The translations under genes were made by a program, and so were the position numbers. From Saccharopolyspora elongata (lineage in GTDB: Bacteria; Actinomycetota; Actinomycetes; Mycobacteriales; Pseudonocardiaceae), in NCBI RefSeq assembly GCF_004348985.1, contig NZ_SMKW01000018.1:1-64000 (forward strand): a stretch of DNA of 64,000 nucleotides, written 5' to 3'. This document shows, one piece after another, positions 46,101-56,706 of this stretch (the first letter of the stretch is position 1; every line of letters starts with the position of its first letter). The notes under the pieces were generated by a model. It ran no database searches, was not told the origin of the DNA, and was given only the letters and a program-made list of their open reading frames with translations.

Positions 46101-48404
46101 CGGCAGCGGTACTGGCCCGAGAAGCAGCCAGCGCCCGGACCCACGCCGGTGAGCAGCGGGTCATCGGCAGAGCAGCGGTTCTGGACCGTGGTCGAGGGCG
46201 AGGACGTCGCGGCGTTGGCGGCGACGCTGGGAGTTGAGGCGAGTGGGACGCTGCAGGACGTGCTGCCGGCGCTGGCCGCCTGGCGCCGCCGGGACTGCGA
46301 AGCCTCGGCGCTGGACGACCTGCGCTACCGAATCACTTGGGAGCCAACCGAATTCGAGACCCGCCGACTGTCGGGGACGTGGCTCGCGCTGACCCCCGAA
46401 GGCGACGCCGACGAGAAGTGGGCGACCGCGGTGCTGGACGGTCTGGCCGACCGCGGCGCCGTCGTGCTGCCGTTCGGGATGCCTGCCGGGATGCGGCGCG
46501 GCGAACTGCTCGACCGGCTCCGCGCCACGCTTGCCGACGCCGGGCTGCGGCCGTCGGACGTTTCCGGAGTGGTGTCGCTGCTCGCGTTGGACGAGACCGC
46601 CGACCCGGAGCACCCGGGTATCCCTGCGGGAACCACCGGGACGCTGGCGCTCATCCAGGCCCTCGGCGACGCGGAGGTGGGCGCACCGCTCTGGCTGCTG
46701 ACGCGGGGAGCGGTCTCCACCGGCGCCTCGGATCCGCTGGTCCGCCCGCTGCAGGCGTTGACCTGGGGCCTGGGCCGGGTCGTCGGCCTGGAACACCCCG
46801 AGCGGTGGGGAGGATTGGTCGACCTACCGCAGGAACCGGACGACGGCGTGCTCGGGCAGCTGGCCGGGGTGCTGGGCGCGGCCGACGACGAGGACCACAT
46901 CGCGATCCGCGACTCGGGGGCGTTCGTGCGCCGCCTGACCCGGGCCCGGCTCGGCGAGCGGACCGGAACTCGTGCCTGGCGCCCCCGGCCGGGCGGAACC
47001 GTGCTGATCACGGGCGGCACCGGCGTGCAGGCCGGGCACGTCGCCCGCTGGCTCGCCCGCAGCGGTGCCGGTCACCTCGTGCTGCTCGGCCGCCGCGGCG
47101 ATGCTGCGCCCGGCATGGCCGAGCGGGTCGCCGAACTGGAGGCGCTCGGCGCCGAGGTCACCGTGGTGGCCTGCGACGTGCGGGACCGGGAGGCGCTGCG
47201 CGGAGTACTGGCCGCGATCCCGGCGGAACGACCGCTGTCGGCGGTCGTGCACGCGGCCGGAATCGGCCGGTTGCAGTCGCTCCCCGACACGAGTCCTGCC
47301 GACTTCGCAGAGATCGCGGAGGCGAAGGCCGTTGGCGCGCGGCATCTGCACGAGCTGACCGAGGATCTGGACCTGGACGCGTTCGTCCTGTTCTCCGCGA
47401 TCACCGCGACTTGGGGCGTCGGGCGCCACGGCAGCTACGGCGCGGCGAACACGTACTTGGAGGCGCTCGCGCAGCACCGCCGAGCTCGCGGCCTGCCCGC
47501 GACCGCGATCGCCTGGGGCGGCTGGGCCGGGGACGGTATGGCGGTCCGCGACGCCGCTGAGGACACCTTGCGTCGCCGCGGGCTTCCGTGGGGTGCGTGG
47601 GCCGAAGCCGGTTCGACGATGCAGGAAGCGGCGGACGAGACGCTGCGCCGCTGGGGCGTCCACGTCATGGCGCCGGAACTGCTGATCACGGCGCTGCAGC
47701 AGACTCTCGACGTCGACGAGACGCTGGTGACGATTGCGGACATGGATTGGGAGCGCTTCGTCACCGGCTTCACCCTGGCCCGCAGGCGCCCGCTGCTGGA
47801 CGAGCTGCCGGAGGCGCGGCAGGCGATCGAGGCGATGAGCCGCACCGCCGCGGACGACGCCCGCGGCGGGGAGGAACCGGCGTCGCTGCCGCAACGGCTG
47901 GCGTCCGCCTCGCGGCACGAGCAAGACCGGCTGCTGCTGGATGCGGTCCGCACGCAGGTCGCCGCGGTGCTCGGGCATCCGTCGCCGGAGGCCGTGGACC
48001 CCGGGCAGACGTTCCTCGCCATGGGCCTGGACTCGGTGACCGCGGTGCAGCTGCGCAACGGACTCGGCGCCGTGATCGGCCAGCGGCTGCCGGCCACGGT
48101 GGTGTTCGACTACCCGACCACCACCGAGCTCGTGGCCTTCCTCCGCACCAGGCTCGTCAAGGACGACCCCGCCCCGGCCGTCAAGGCCCTGCTGGAGATC
48201 GACGGCCTGGAGAAGGCGCTGGCCGACGGCTCCTACGGCCCGGAGGAGCGCCGCGCGATCGCGGCGCGCCTCGTCGACCTGGCCGGGAGCCTGGGAGCCG
48301 CCGCTGCGGAGTCCGATGTGGACGGCAATGGGGTCCGTGACCTCGAATCCGCCGATATCGGCGAGATGTTCGACATCCTCGACAGCGAACTGGACACGCC
48401 CTGA
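43137..48404 (+). CDS. type I PKS: degenerate ACP-KS-AT-KR-ACP
   Basis: A 1755-residue single extension module. An ACP-like fold (about residues 25-100) lacks the phosphopantetheine Ser: the usual DSL reads K59-R60-E61. KS starts near residue 120 (active Cys292 in TACSSS, His in EAHGTGT and KSNIAH). AT starts near 648 (Ser737 in GHSQGE; F838-T839-A840-H841 where YASH or HAFH normally stands). KR (from about 1286) keeps Lys1397, Tyr1434 and Asn1438; a Trp eight residues before the Tyr and no LDD motif suggest A-type stereochemistry. ACP has Ser1633 (GLDSV). A C-terminal docking region ends ADIGEMFDILDSEL. No DH or ER is present. Start: GTG 43137 with GGAAGG six bases before it; upstream in-frame sequence has no similarity. 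No normal loading module is present, so the starter is unknown. Confidence 0.93.
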   Translation: MNTQSAAVAELRDLLAGETGDRQDRILLNLVRAQVVSVLGGGLPSRIAESKPFRDMGIKREAREELRQELSRATGIALPPTLLFDHPNPMSVARYLRERITGRSGAESSATAHAEVRLDEPIAIVGMACRYGGGVSSPEDLWELVAGGRDAVAGFPVDRGWDLEGLYDPDPDHAGKSYTRAGVFLDGIAGFDAAFFGISPREAAVMDPQQRLLLETTWEALERAGIDPTSLGGTSTGVFVGTNYQDYRYAFDEIPASSEGYVITGNAASVKSGRLAYVLGLHGPAVTVDTACSSSLVALHQACQALRLGECDLAITGGASVLSTPEGFVEFSRKRVLSVDGRCKAFAESADGTGWGEGVGVLLVERLSDAVRHGRKVLAVVRGSAVSQNGASNGLTAPNGPSQERVIRAALASGGLSTSDVDAVEAHGTGTRLGDPIEAGALLATYGEGRSSERPLWLGSVKSNIAHTQAASGVAGVIKMVMAMENGLLPKTLHVDEPSSHVDWSSGALRLLVAERPWPETGRPRRAAVSSFGVSGTNSHVILEQAPAQAEEAAGEALPAVPWVLSGRTEDALRQQAARLLARVERDPELDLADLGAALVRNRSTFEHRAVVVGTERADLLAGLAALADGEPAPQVVRGVAGDIDTAPVFVFPGQGSHWVGMGRELLDSSPVFAEWMDKCGAALRPWVDWDLTDVLDDQEALARVDVVQPVLWSVMVSLAQVWRSHGVEPGAVVGHSQGEVAAACVAGALSLEDGARVVALRSQALARLAGKGGMVSVMAPADRVRDMIARWGDRLAIAAVNGPASVSVSGDDGALTELERELSAQRVVRWRVPGVDFTAHSQHVEALAGELERALAPTEPTPARIPFFSTVEVDWLDGPELDGGYWYRNLRRQVRFGDAVEALAERGHAAFVEISPHSVLTAAVEQTLDGMGDQLFVAATLQRDRGDLSHLYRSMAEAFVVGIPVDWEPPFAGSARRDVDLPTYPFQRQRYWPEKQPAPGPTPVSSGSSAEQRFWTVVEGEDVAALAATLGVEASGTLQDVLPALAAWRRRDCEASALDDLRYRITWEPTEFETRRLSGTWLALTPEGDADEKWATAVLDGLADRGAVVLPFGMPAGMRRGELLDRLRATLADAGLRPSDVSGVVSLLALDETADPEHPGIPAGTTGTLALIQALGDAEVGAPLWLLTRGAVSTGASDPLVRPLQALTWGLGRVVGLEHPERWGGLVDLPQEPDDGVLGQLAGVLGAADDEDHIAIRDSGAFVRRLTRARLGERTGTRAWRPRPGGTVLITGGTGVQAGHVARWLARSGAGHLVLLGRRGDAAPGMAERVAELEALGAEVTVVACDVRDREALRGVLAAIPAERPLSAVVHAAGIGRLQSLPDTSPADFAEIAEAKAVGARHLHELTEDLDLDAFVLFSAITATWGVGRHGSYGAANTYLEALAQHRRARGLPATAIAWGGWAGDGMAVRDAAEDTLRRRGLPWGAWAEAGSTMQEAADETLRRWGVHVMAPELLITALQQTLDVDETLVTIADMDWERFVTGFTLARRRPLLDELPEARQAIEAMSRTAADDARGGEEPASLPQRLASASRHEQDRLLLDAVRTQVAAVLGHPSPEAVDPGQTFLAMGLDSVTAVQLRNGLGAVIGQRLPATVVFDYPTTTELVAFLRTRLVKDDPAPAVKALLEIDGLEKALADGSYGPEERRAIAARLVDLAGSLGAAAAESDVDGNGVRDLESADIGEMFDILDSELDTP

Positions 48405-48443
48405 GCTCGTGGATGCCCCGGCGGTCGGATAGGTGGAACTGAC

Positions 48444-51400
48444 GTGACGGAAGACGCGAAGACCCTCGACTACATGAAGCGGGCTACCGCCGCGCTGCGC
48501 GATGCCCGCAAGCGCGTGCGCGAGCTGGAGGAGCGTTCTCGCGAGCCGATCGCGATCGTGGGGATGGCGTGCCGGTACGGGGGTGGCGTGTCGTCGCCGG
48601 AGGACTTGTGGGAGTTGGTCGCCGCCGGTCGTGATGGGGTGGCGGGGTTTCCGGTGGATCGGGGTTGGGACCTGGAGGGTCTTTACGACCCGGACCCCGA
48701 CCGGCTCGGCAAGTCCTACGTCCGGCACGGGGCTTTCATGGACGACCCCGCCGGCTTCGATCCGGCGTTCTTTGGCATCTCACCGCGCGAGGCGCTGATG
48801 ATGGACCCGCGGCAGCGACTGCTGCTGGAGACCACCTGGGAGGCGTTCGAAAGGGCCGCCATCGCGCCGACTTCGGCGCACGGCACGTCGACCGGTGTGT
48901 TCATCGGCGCTTCCGGGGACGACTACCTGGGCCTCCTCGACCGGGTGCCCGACGCCGACGAGGGGTATCTGCTGGCTGCCAACGGGCAGAGCGTCATGTC
49001 CGGCCGGTTGGCGTACGTGTTGGGGCTGCACGGGCCCGCGGTGACGCTGGACACGGCGTGCTCGTCGTCGTTGGTGGCGTTGCACCAGGCGTGCCAGGCG
49101 TTGCGGCTGGGCGAGTGCGACCTCGCCATCGCAGGGGGAGCGGCCGTGATCGTCTCACCCCGGATCTTCGTCGAGGGTTCGCGGCAGCGGAGCCTGGCCG
49201 CGGACGGCCGGTGCAAGGCGTTCGCGGAGTCGGCGGACGGCACCGGTTGGGGCGAGGGCGTCGGCGTGGTTCTGGTGGAGCGCCTGTCGGATGCGGTGCG
49301 GCATGGCCGGAAGGTGCTGGCTGTCGTCCGCGGCAGCGCGGTGAGCCAAGACGGCGCGACCAACGGTTTGACGGCGCCGAATGGCCCGTCGCAGGAGCGG
49401 GTGATTCGTGCGGCGTTGGCGAACGCGGGCTTGTCGGCGTCGGATGTCGATGCGGTCGAGGCGCACGGGACCGGGACTCGGTTGGGGGATCCGATCGAGG
49501 CCGGTGCGTTGCTGGCGACCTACGGCGAAGGGCACTCGCCGGAACGGCCGTTGTGGTTGGGGTCGGTGAAGTCGAACATCGCGCACACGCAGGCCGCTTC
49601 GGGCGTGGCCGGTGTGATCAAGATGGTCATGGCCCTGGAACGTGGTTTCCTGCCGAGGACGTTGCACGTGGACGAACCATCGTCCCATGTGGACTGGTCC
49701 TCGGGTGCGTTGCGGTTGCTGGTGGACGAGCGGGAGTGGCCGGAGACGGGCCGCCCCCGCCGCGCAGCGGTCTCGTCCATCGGCGGAGCCGGCACCAACG
49801 CCCACGTGATCCTGGAACAGGCCGAGGCCGAGACCAGTACGGCGGAACCCGCAGCTGTTCCGGCGGTGCCGTGGTTGCTGTCCGGCAAGGGCACGCCCGC
49901 ATTGCGCGCACAGGCCGGAAACCTGCGGAGGTTCGCGGAGTCGGCCCCCGGCATCGGCAGCGAGGACCTGGGGCGGTCGTTGTTCCGGTCACGAGCGGCG
50001 TTGTCGCATCGCGCCGTGGTGGTCGGTCGGGACCGCGAACAGTTGCTCGCCGGTCTGGCCGCTGCCGAGCGCGACGAGCACTCCACGCAGGTCGTGGCGG
50101 GCGTCGCCCGGCAGCACATCGGCGCGCCGGTGTTCGTGTACCCGGGGCAGGGCGGGCAGTGGGCGGGCATGGGCATGGCGCTGCTGGACTCGTCCCCGGT
50201 GTTCGCGGCGGCGCTGCAGGAATGCGCGGACGCGTTCGCGCCGCTGGTGGGCTGGTCGGTAGTGGACGTGCTGCGCCAGCTGCCGGGAGCTCCGTCGCTG
50301 GACCGCGGCGAGGTCGTCCAGCCGGTGCTGTTCTCGGTGATGGTGGCGCTCACGCGCCTGTGGCAGTCCTACGGGGTGCAGCCCGCCGCCGTGCTCGGTC
50401 ACTCGCAAGGCGAGGTCGCCGCCGCCCACATCGCCGGGGCGCTGACGCTGGAGGACTCGGCCAAGCTCATCGCGAAGCGATGCGAAGCACTGATGCCGTT
50501 GCACCGCAAGGGAACCATGGCGGCCATCGCGATGCCGGTCGGGGAACTGCGCCAGCGGCTGGAGAAGTACGGCGACCGGTTGTCCGTCGCCGCGGAGAAC
50601 GGGCCGACCGCGCTCACCGTCTCCGGCGACCTGGACGCGATCGACGAACTGCTGGAAGAGCTGAAGGCCGCGGGCGTGCGCGCCCGCAGGATCCGGGCCG
50701 CCACCGGAGCCGGGCACTCGGCCCAGGTGGAGGCGCTGCGCGACGACCTGCTGGCCGCGTTCGACGGGATCTCCCCGGCGCGGGGGCAGATCCCGTTCTT
50801 CTCCACCGTGACCGGCGATGTCCTGGACACCACCGAGCTGGACGCCGACTACTGGTACCGCAACGCGCGCGAGACGGTCCGCTTCGAACCGGCCGTGCGC
50901 AGCCTGCTCGCCCGCGGGCACGAGGCGTTCGTCGAGATCAGCCCGCACCCGCTGCTCGCCGAAATGGTCCAGGCGATCGCCGATGCGGCGGAGGCCGAAG
51001 TGGTGGTGGGCGACACCCTGCACCGCGACGACGGTGACCTGGACCGGTTCTTCCTCGCCGCCGCCCAGATGCACGTCAACGGTGTGCACGTGGACTGGGA
51101 ACCCGCCTTCGGCGACGGCGCCTCCCGGACGGTCGACCTGCCGACCTACCCGTTCCAGCGCAAGCGGTACTGGATGGAGTACGTCCCCCGGGGAGCGACC
51201 GGATCGCGCTCGGAGGACGCCGAATTCTGGGATCTGGTGGAGAAGGCGGACCTCCCCGCGATGGCCGCCGAGCTGAGCGCCGATGCCACCGCGCTCGAAC
51301 CGGTCATCCCGCTGCTGTCCGCCTGGCGGCGGAAGCGCCGGGAGAGGTCCACACTGGACAACTGGCGGTACCGGACCGGTTTCGCCCGGGTGCCGGAAGC

Positions 51401-53858
51401 CACCGCGCCACAGCTCGACGGGACTTGGCTTCTCGTCGTTCCGGCCGGACTCGACGACGGCTGGAGGGCCGCATCGGCCCAGGCCCTCAGCGTGCACGGC
51501 GCGACGGTGCGCGCGGTGGAGTTGCCCGCCGACGCGGACCACGGCGTCGCGTTGGAGCGGTTGCGCGCGGCGATCGACGAACCACCGGTGGGCATACTCT
51601 CGCTGCTGGGGCTCGCATCCGGACCACACCCGGCGCTGCCCACCGGCCTGGTCGCCTCGATCGGCCTCGTGAGCGCGTTGGGTGAACTCGACGTCCAGGC
51701 GCCGCTGTGGTGCGCGACCAGCGGAGCCGTATCGACTTCGCCGACCGACGCGCCGCCCGATCCGGCGCAGGCCGAGCTGTGGGGTTTCGGCCGCGCAGTC
51801 GCGCAGGAACACCCCGTACGTTGGGGCGGGCTGATCGACCTTCCCGAAGCAGCGGACGAGTTCGCGATGCGGCGCCTGGCAGGCGTCCTCGCGGGACGGA
51901 CCGAAGACCAGGTCGCGGTGCGCGCATCGGGCGTGTTCGGCTGCCGCCTCGTTCGCGCCCCGCTGGCCGACGCCCAGCCGAAGCGCACCTGGCAGCCGCG
52001 CGGCACGGTGCTGGTCACCGGCGCGATCGGCAACGACATCGGAGAGGGCCTGGTGAAGTTGCTGGCCGAATCCGGCGTCGAGCACCTCGTGCTGCAACGC
52101 CGCCCCGGGGACCCGGAACCCGAGGGGCTGGCCACCGGAGACCGGGTGAGCATCGTCGAATGCGACACGAGCGACCGGGAGGCGCTCTCCCGGCTGCTGG
52201 CGGGGATCGACCGGGAGCTCACCGCAGTGCTCCACGTCGCGCCCCCGAACGCCGGAGCGGAGCAGTCCTGTACGGGCCTGGCCTACGACCTGGCGGCCGC
52301 CACCAACCTCGACGAACTGCTCGCGGACCGGGAACTGGATGCTTTCGTGCTGCTGTCCTCGGCCGGTGCGGTCTGGGGCAGCGCGGGGCAGGCCCGAACC
52401 GGGGCGGTCGGAGCGTTCTTCGACGGGCTGGCCCGGCGACGCCGCGCACGCGGAGCGGTCGCGACCGCGGTGGCGCTGGACCGCGGACCCGACCTTCCCG
52501 CAGAGCTGGTGGTCGACGCGCTTCGCCAGGCGGTGGAGCACGAGGAGACGTCGCTGATCGTGTCGCCGGTCGACTGGACGCGGTTCTTCCCCGACTTCAC
52601 CGCGTCCCGCCCGAGTCCGCTGCTCGCGGACCTACCGGACGTGCGGCGGCTGGGCCGGGGCGACGAGCCAGCGGACGCGTCGTCGCTCGTGGACGAGGTG
52701 TCCGGACTTCCGGAGGAGCAGCAGGAAGAAGCGCTCCTGGGCCTGGTCCGCGGCCAGATCGCCGCCGTCCTCAACTACACCGAGGCCGACGAAGTGGATC
52801 CGGCGCAGCGCTTCACCGAGCTGGGCCTGGATTCGCTGACCTCGGTCCAGTTGCGGAAGCGGCTCTCGGCGGCCACCGGCCTCAAACTGCCCACCAGCCT
52901 GGCCTTCGAACACCCCACACCGGCCGAGCTCGCCCGGTACCTGCGCACGGCGCTGACCGGCTCCCGCGAAAGCGGTCCGGCCGACATGATGGTCGAGCTC
53001 TACCGGCAGGCCTGCGAGAACGGCACGGCCATGGAGGCGATGCCGATGCTGGAGGCGGCCGCGAACCTGCGCCCCGGCGCCAGGAACCCGGAGGAGCTGC
53101 TGAACCGGCCCACCCCGCTACGCCTGGCGCGGGGACCGGAGCGGCCCGCGCTGATATGCCTGACCCCGTTCGTCACGCCGGCGGGCGCGCACCAGTTCGT
53201 GCGCCTCGCCGCCCCGTTCCGCGGCAAGCGGGACGTCTGGGTGCTGCCCCACCCCGGTTTCGGCCGTGGCGAACAGCTTCCCGAGAACATGGCGACGCTG
53301 GTCCGGCACCACGCGACGACAGTGCTGGAGTGCGCGGGCGACGAGCCGTTCGTGCTGCTCGGCTACTCCTCGGGCGGCTGGGTCGCGCAGGAGGTGGCGG
53401 CACACCTGGAGAGCATCTGCTCGCCGCCGCAGCGCCTGGTGCTGGTGGACGCCTACAGCCCCAACCTCCAGTACGCGCACCGGGTCTTCGACGAACTGAT
53501 GGCGGCGAACTCGCGGCTCGTGCGGACGCTGAACGTCGGCAGCGAAGAACTCACAGCCATGAGCCGGTACCTGCAGCTGTTCGAGAAGTGGGAGGCGCGG
53601 CCGGCCGCGGTTCGGACCCTGTTGCTGCGGGCCCGGGAGCAGGTGTTCCTCGACGCGACGGGCGGCGAGAGCCCGGCACCTCCGGACGGTGTCGACGAGA
53701 TCGTCGTCGTGCCCGGTGATCACGCCACCATGCTGCACGACCACGCCACCACGACCGCCGCCGCGCTGGAGACCTGGCTGGCCGATGACCTCGGGACAGC
53801 TGCAACGGCGTCCGGCGACCCATCGGTGCAGCCGCCGATGCGAGGAGGATCGTCATGA
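48444..53858 (+). CDS. type I PKS: KS-AT-inactive KR-ACP-TE
   Basis: An 1804-residue terminal module. The N-terminal coiled coil ([20 protein letters not shown]) is a typical docking helix that fits the C-terminus of the preceding PKS. KS starts near residue 34 (Cys206), AT near 563 (Ser654 in GHSQGE; G755-A756-G757-H758 at the specificity motif). The KR region (about 1187-1390) is degenerate: the TGGTGxLG loop reads TGAIGNDIG, the catalytic Lys is Asp1282, Tyr is Thr1319 and Asn is Gly1323, so the beta-keto group should be kept. ACP has Ser1464; TE nucleophile is Ser1642 in GYSSGG with His in PGDHATM. AGGTGG precedes the GTG start. The stop overlaps the P450 ATG by 4 bp. The TE should release or lactonise a short polyketide. 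Confidence 0.93.
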   Translation: MTEDAKTLDYMKRATAALRDARKRVRELEERSREPIAIVGMACRYGGGVSSPEDLWELVAAGRDGVAGFPVDRGWDLEGLYDPDPDRLGKSYVRHGAFMDDPAGFDPAFFGISPREALMMDPRQRLLLETTWEAFERAAIAPTSAHGTSTGVFIGASGDDYLGLLDRVPDADEGYLLAANGQSVMSGRLAYVLGLHGPAVTLDTACSSSLVALHQACQALRLGECDLAIAGGAAVIVSPRIFVEGSRQRSLAADGRCKAFAESADGTGWGEGVGVVLVERLSDAVRHGRKVLAVVRGSAVSQDGATNGLTAPNGPSQERVIRAALANAGLSASDVDAVEAHGTGTRLGDPIEAGALLATYGEGHSPERPLWLGSVKSNIAHTQAASGVAGVIKMVMALERGFLPRTLHVDEPSSHVDWSSGALRLLVDEREWPETGRPRRAAVSSIGGAGTNAHVILEQAEAETSTAEPAAVPAVPWLLSGKGTPALRAQAGNLRRFAESAPGIGSEDLGRSLFRSRAALSHRAVVVGRDREQLLAGLAAAERDEHSTQVVAGVARQHIGAPVFVYPGQGGQWAGMGMALLDSSPVFAAALQECADAFAPLVGWSVVDVLRQLPGAPSLDRGEVVQPVLFSVMVALTRLWQSYGVQPAAVLGHSQGEVAAAHIAGALTLEDSAKLIAKRCEALMPLHRKGTMAAIAMPVGELRQRLEKYGDRLSVAAENGPTALTVSGDLDAIDELLEELKAAGVRARRIRAATGAGHSAQVEALRDDLLAAFDGISPARGQIPFFSTVTGDVLDTTELDADYWYRNARETVRFEPAVRSLLARGHEAFVEISPHPLLAEMVQAIADAAEAEVVVGDTLHRDDGDLDRFFLAAAQMHVNGVHVDWEPAFGDGASRTVDLPTYPFQRKRYWMEYVPRGATGSRSEDAEFWDLVEKADLPAMAAELSADATALEPVIPLLSAWRRKRRERSTLDNWRYRTGFARVPEATAPQLDGTWLLVVPAGLDDGWRAASAQALSVHGATVRAVELPADADHGVALERLRAAIDEPPVGILSLLGLASGPHPALPTGLVASIGLVSALGELDVQAPLWCATSGAVSTSPTDAPPDPAQAELWGFGRAVAQEHPVRWGGLIDLPEAADEFAMRRLAGVLAGRTEDQVAVRASGVFGCRLVRAPLADAQPKRTWQPRGTVLVTGAIGNDIGEGLVKLLAESGVEHLVLQRRPGDPEPEGLATGDRVSIVECDTSDREALSRLLAGIDRELTAVLHVAPPNAGAEQSCTGLAYDLAAATNLDELLADRELDAFVLLSSAGAVWGSAGQARTGAVGAFFDGLARRRRARGAVATAVALDRGPDLPAELVVDALRQAVEHEETSLIVSPVDWTRFFPDFTASRPSPLLADLPDVRRLGRGDEPADASSLVDEVSGLPEEQQEEALLGLVRGQIAAVLNYTEADEVDPAQRFTELGLDSLTSVQLRKRLSAATGLKLPTSLAFEHPTPAELARYLRTALTGSRESGPADMMVELYRQACENGTAMEAMPMLEAAANLRPGARNPEELLNRPTPLRLARGPERPALICLTPFVTPAGAHQFVRLAAPFRGKRDVWVLPHPGFGRGEQLPENMATLVRHHATTVLECAGDEPFVLLGYSSGGWVAQEVAAHLESICSPPQRLVLVDAYSPNLQYAHRVFDELMAANSRLVRTLNVGSEELTAMSRYLQLFEKWEARPAAVRTLLLRAREQVFLDATGGESPAPPDGVDEIVVVPGDHATMLHDHATTTAAALETWLADDLGTAATASGDPSVQPPMRGGSS

Positions 53859-54994
53859 GGGACATCCCGGTTCGCCAGATGGTCATGTCGTCGGGGTTCC
53901 GGCCGTGGCTGATCACCGGCCACGCGGAGGTGCGCGCGGCGCTGGCCGACCAGCGGTTCGCGAAGGACTCGCACCGGGTCGCCGAAATGCTGGACCGGCA
54001 CTCGCTGGCCGGCACCGACAGCCTGTTCGGGCAGTCGCTCCTGCACCACATGCTCAACACCGATCCGCCGGAGCACGGCAGGCTGCGTGGGCTGGTCAAC
54101 AAGGCGTTCACCCCGCGCGCGGTCGAGCGCCTGCGGCCGCGGATCGAGGAGATCTGCGACGAGCTGCTGGACGCCTTGGGCGGGCGGCAGCACGTCGACC
54201 TGCTGGCGGTCTTCGCGGTTCCGCTGCCGATCAAGGTGATCTGCGAGCTCCTGGGTGTTCCACAGGAGGACCGGGAGGAGTTCCGGTCCTGGTCCAACGC
54301 GCTCGTCTCGGCGCTGCCGCGGGAAGTCGTGACGGAGGCGTCCAACGCGATGGCGGACTACCTGCACGGCTTGATCAAGGCAAAGGAACAGGACCCGGGC
54401 GAGGACATGCTCTCCGCGCTGGTCCACGCCCGGGACGGCGGTGATCGGCTGACCGCGGACGAGCTGGTCTCGATGGCGTGCCTGCTGCTGGCGGCCGGCC
54501 ACGAAACCACGGTGAACCTGATCGGCAACGGCGTGCTCGCGCTGCTGACCCACCCGGACCAGCTCGCGTCGCTGCGGGACGACCCGACCCGGTTGCCCGG
54601 CGCCATCGAGGAGTTCCTCCGCTACGACAGCCCCATCAACCAGGCGACGCTGCGGTTCACGACCGAACCCGTGGAGATCGCCGGGGTGCGCATCCCGGAG
54701 GGCGAGTTCGTGATGCTCAACATCGACTCCGCCAACCACGACGCGCGGCGCTACGCGGACCCGGACGTCCTGGACATCGGCCGGGACGAGGGCGGCCACC
54801 TCGCCTTCGGGCATGGCATCCACTACTGCCTCGGCGCGCCGCTGGCCCGGCTGGAGGCGGAGATCGCGTTCACCAAGCTGCTGGGCAGGTACGGCCGGAT
54901 CGACCTCGCGGTACCGGCCGAGCAGCTGGAGTGGCGGTTCAGCGTCGTGATGCGCGGACTCGAGCGACTCCCAGTCCGGCTCAGCCGGACGTAG
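53855..54994 (+). CDS. cytochrome P450 (bacterial class I, CYP107-like)
   Basis: A 379-residue soluble P450. Seen: I-helix oxygen-binding AGHETT, ExxR in EEFLRYDSP, and the haem loop [10 protein letters not shown] with the Cys ligand. The ATG overlaps the PKS stop (ATGA) and has GAGGAGG before it, so production is coupled to the PKS and a polyketide is the likely substrate. The protein begins about 25-30 residues later than usual for the family: it opens at the strand before [15 protein letters not shown], lacking the first helix. Redox partners are not encoded in the window. Confidence 0.92.
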   Translation: MRDIPVRQMVMSSGFRPWLITGHAEVRAALADQRFAKDSHRVAEMLDRHSLAGTDSLFGQSLLHHMLNTDPPEHGRLRGLVNKAFTPRAVERLRPRIEEICDELLDALGGRQHVDLLAVFAVPLPIKVICELLGVPQEDREEFRSWSNALVSALPREVVTEASNAMADYLHGLIKAKEQDPGEDMLSALVHARDGGDRLTADELVSMACLLLAAGHETTVNLIGNGVLALLTHPDQLASLRDDPTRLPGAIEEFLRYDSPINQATLRFTTEPVEIAGVRIPEGEFVMLNIDSANHDARRYADPDVLDIGRDEGGHLAFGHGIHYCLGAPLARLEAEIAFTKLLGRYGRIDLAVPAEQLEWRFSVVMRGLERLPVRLSRT

Positions 54995-55049
54995 CCGGAA
55001 CTCGCTCCGGAGGCACGAGGCAGGCATCAGGCGGGAGGTTGCAGAAGAC

Positions 55050-55718
55050 ATGGCCGATCAAACCGGGTTCTCCCCGGAACTGCTCTCCTACGTCCGCGAG
55101 GTTTCGCTGCGGGAGGACGAGATCCTGCGCGAACTGCGCGACGAGACGGTGGCCTATCCGATGGGGAAGGTCATGCAGGTCATGCCCGAGGAAGGGCAGC
55201 TGCTCGCGTTCCTGGTCGGGCTGATCGGGGCCCGTTCCGTGTTGGAGGTCGGCACCTTCACCGGCTACAGCACGCTGTGCATGGCCCGGGCACTTCCCGC
55301 CGACGGGCGCCTGGTGACCTGCGACATCACCGACAGGTGGCCGGCGATCGGCGCCCCGTACTGGAAGCGCGCCGGTGTCGCCGACCGGATCGAGGTCCGC
55401 GTCGGTGATGCGCGGACGACGCTCGCCGGACTCATCGCCGAGGGCGGCGGGAACCGGACGGACCTGGTGTTCATCGACGCCGACAAGGCGAACTACCCGA
55501 GCTACTACGAGGACGCCCTCGCCCTGGTGCGTCCAGGCGGGCTGATCGTGCTGGACAACACGGTGTTCTTCGGCAGGGTCGTCGATCCGGCGGCCCAGGA
55601 TCCGGACACGGCCGCGCTGCGCGAGCTCAACTCGCGCATCCGCGCCGACGACCGGGTCGACCTCGCGATGCTGACCATGGCGGACGGCATTTCCCTAGTC
55701 CGGAAGAAGGTGTCCTGA
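55050..55718 (+). CDS. fkbG: FkbG-type O-methyltransferase (methoxymalonyl-ACP pathway)
   Basis: A 222-residue class I SAM-dependent O-methyltransferase of the caffeoyl-CoA/catechol type. Motif I reads [25 protein letters not shown] and [11 protein letters not shown] are the metal- and substrate-site segments. It is the expected O-methylating member of the FkbG-H-I-J-K set, converting hydroxymalonyl-ACP to methoxymalonyl-ACP. GGGAGG lies 11 bases before the ATG. It sits 55 bases after the P450 and 121 bases before the dehydrogenase. Taken alone it could methylate another hydroxyl of the product; the neighbouring four genes make the extender-unit role likely. Confidence 0.88.
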   Translation: MADQTGFSPELLSYVREVSLREDEILRELRDETVAYPMGKVMQVMPEEGQLLAFLVGLIGARSVLEVGTFTGYSTLCMARALPADGRLVTCDITDRWPAIGAPYWKRAGVADRIEVRVGDARTTLAGLIAEGGGNRTDLVFIDADKANYPSYYEDALALVRPGGLIVLDNTVFFGRVVDPAAQDPDTAALRELNSRIRADDRVDLAMLTMADGISLVRKKVS

Positions 55719-55839
55719 TGCCCAGGCCCACCTCCGGCGGGCAGGAACGACTTGAGACGACAACCAGCCTCCCGTCCATCCGGCCGTCCGAACAGGACGG
55801 TCGGCGGCGGGTGGCCTCCACACTTCGATAGGAGATGCG

Positions 55840-56706
55840 GTGGAATTCGGTCCGGGAGAACACCGGCTCACCGTCCTGGGGGCGGGGGTGATGGGATCGA
55901 ACATCACGACCCTGGCCATCGGGTACGGGCTGCCCGTGCACCTGGTAGACGTGGACCGGCCGACGCTGGATCAGGCGCGGGCGCGGATCGCCCGGCAGCT
56001 GCGGCACGCCCACCTGCTGGGCGCGCTGCCCGCCGACCAACCCGCCGGCGAACTGGTCACCAGCACGTCCGTCGCGGGCGCGGAAGGGGCGACCGCCGTC
56101 CTGGAAGCGGTCACCGAACTTCCCGACGTGAAGCGGAAGGTGCTGGCCGAGGTCGCGGCGGTGGTCCCGCCCGGAACACCCCTGGTGTCCAACACCTCGG
56201 GCATCCCCATAGACGAACTCGCCGAGGAGCTGCCGTGCCCCGAGCAGCTCGTCGGGACGCACTTCATGAACCCGACGTACCTGATCAAGATGGTGGAACT
56301 CGTCCGCGGCCCGCGCACCTCCGACGCGGCGGTCGCGGCGGTCGAGTCGCTGCTGGGCGCGCTCGACCGGACCCCGGTCGTCGTGCGGGACGATCCCGGG
56401 TTCGTCACCAGCCGGTTGCTGCACCCGATGATCAACCAGGCGGCGCGGATCGTGGAGCGCGGCACCGCCACGGTGGACGCGGTCGACACCTTGATGCAGG
56501 GCTGTCTCGGCCACCCGACCGGCCCGCTGCGGACCGCGGACCTGATCGGCTTGGACAACCTCGTGGATTCCCTCGCGGCGCTGTACGAGCGGACCGGCGA
56601 GCAGAGCTGCCGACCGTGCGACCTGCTGCTGGAGAAGGTGGCCAGCGGAGACCTGGGGCGCAAGACCGGCCAGGGCTTCTACGACTACGGAGAGGTGCTC
56701 TCATGA
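55840..56706 (+). CDS. fkbK: FkbK-type 3-hydroxyacyl-CoA dehydrogenase
   Basis: A 288-residue NAD-dependent dehydrogenase of the 3-hydroxyacyl-CoA dehydrogenase family. The N-terminal Rossmann loop is GAGVMGSNI; the family signature DDPGFVTSRLLHPMINQAARIVERG and a C-terminal domain ending GRKTGQGFYDYGE follow. In methoxymalonyl-ACP clusters this enzyme oxidises glyceryl-ACP at the hydroxymethyl carbon. GTG start with AGGAG five bases before it. The stop overlaps the ACP gene (ATGA). Confidence 0.9.
   Translation: MEFGPGEHRLTVLGAGVMGSNITTLAIGYGLPVHLVDVDRPTLDQARARIARQLRHAHLLGALPADQPAGELVTSTSVAGAEGATAVLEAVTELPDVKRKVLAEVAAVVPPGTPLVSNTSGIPIDELAEELPCPEQLVGTHFMNPTYLIKMVELVRGPRTSDAAVAAVESLLGALDRTPVVVRDDPGFVTSRLLHPMINQAARIVERGTATVDAVDTLMQGCLGHPTGPLRTADLIGLDNLVDSLAALYERTGEQSCRPCDLLLEKVASGDLGRKTGQGFYDYGEVLS

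Noticed and set aside
46130-46990. Possible dehydratase domain between AT and KR in PKS 1 (and the matching place in PKS 2)
   Set aside because: No HxxxGxxxxP or Dxxx(Q/H) motif; the sequence fits the structural half of a KR.
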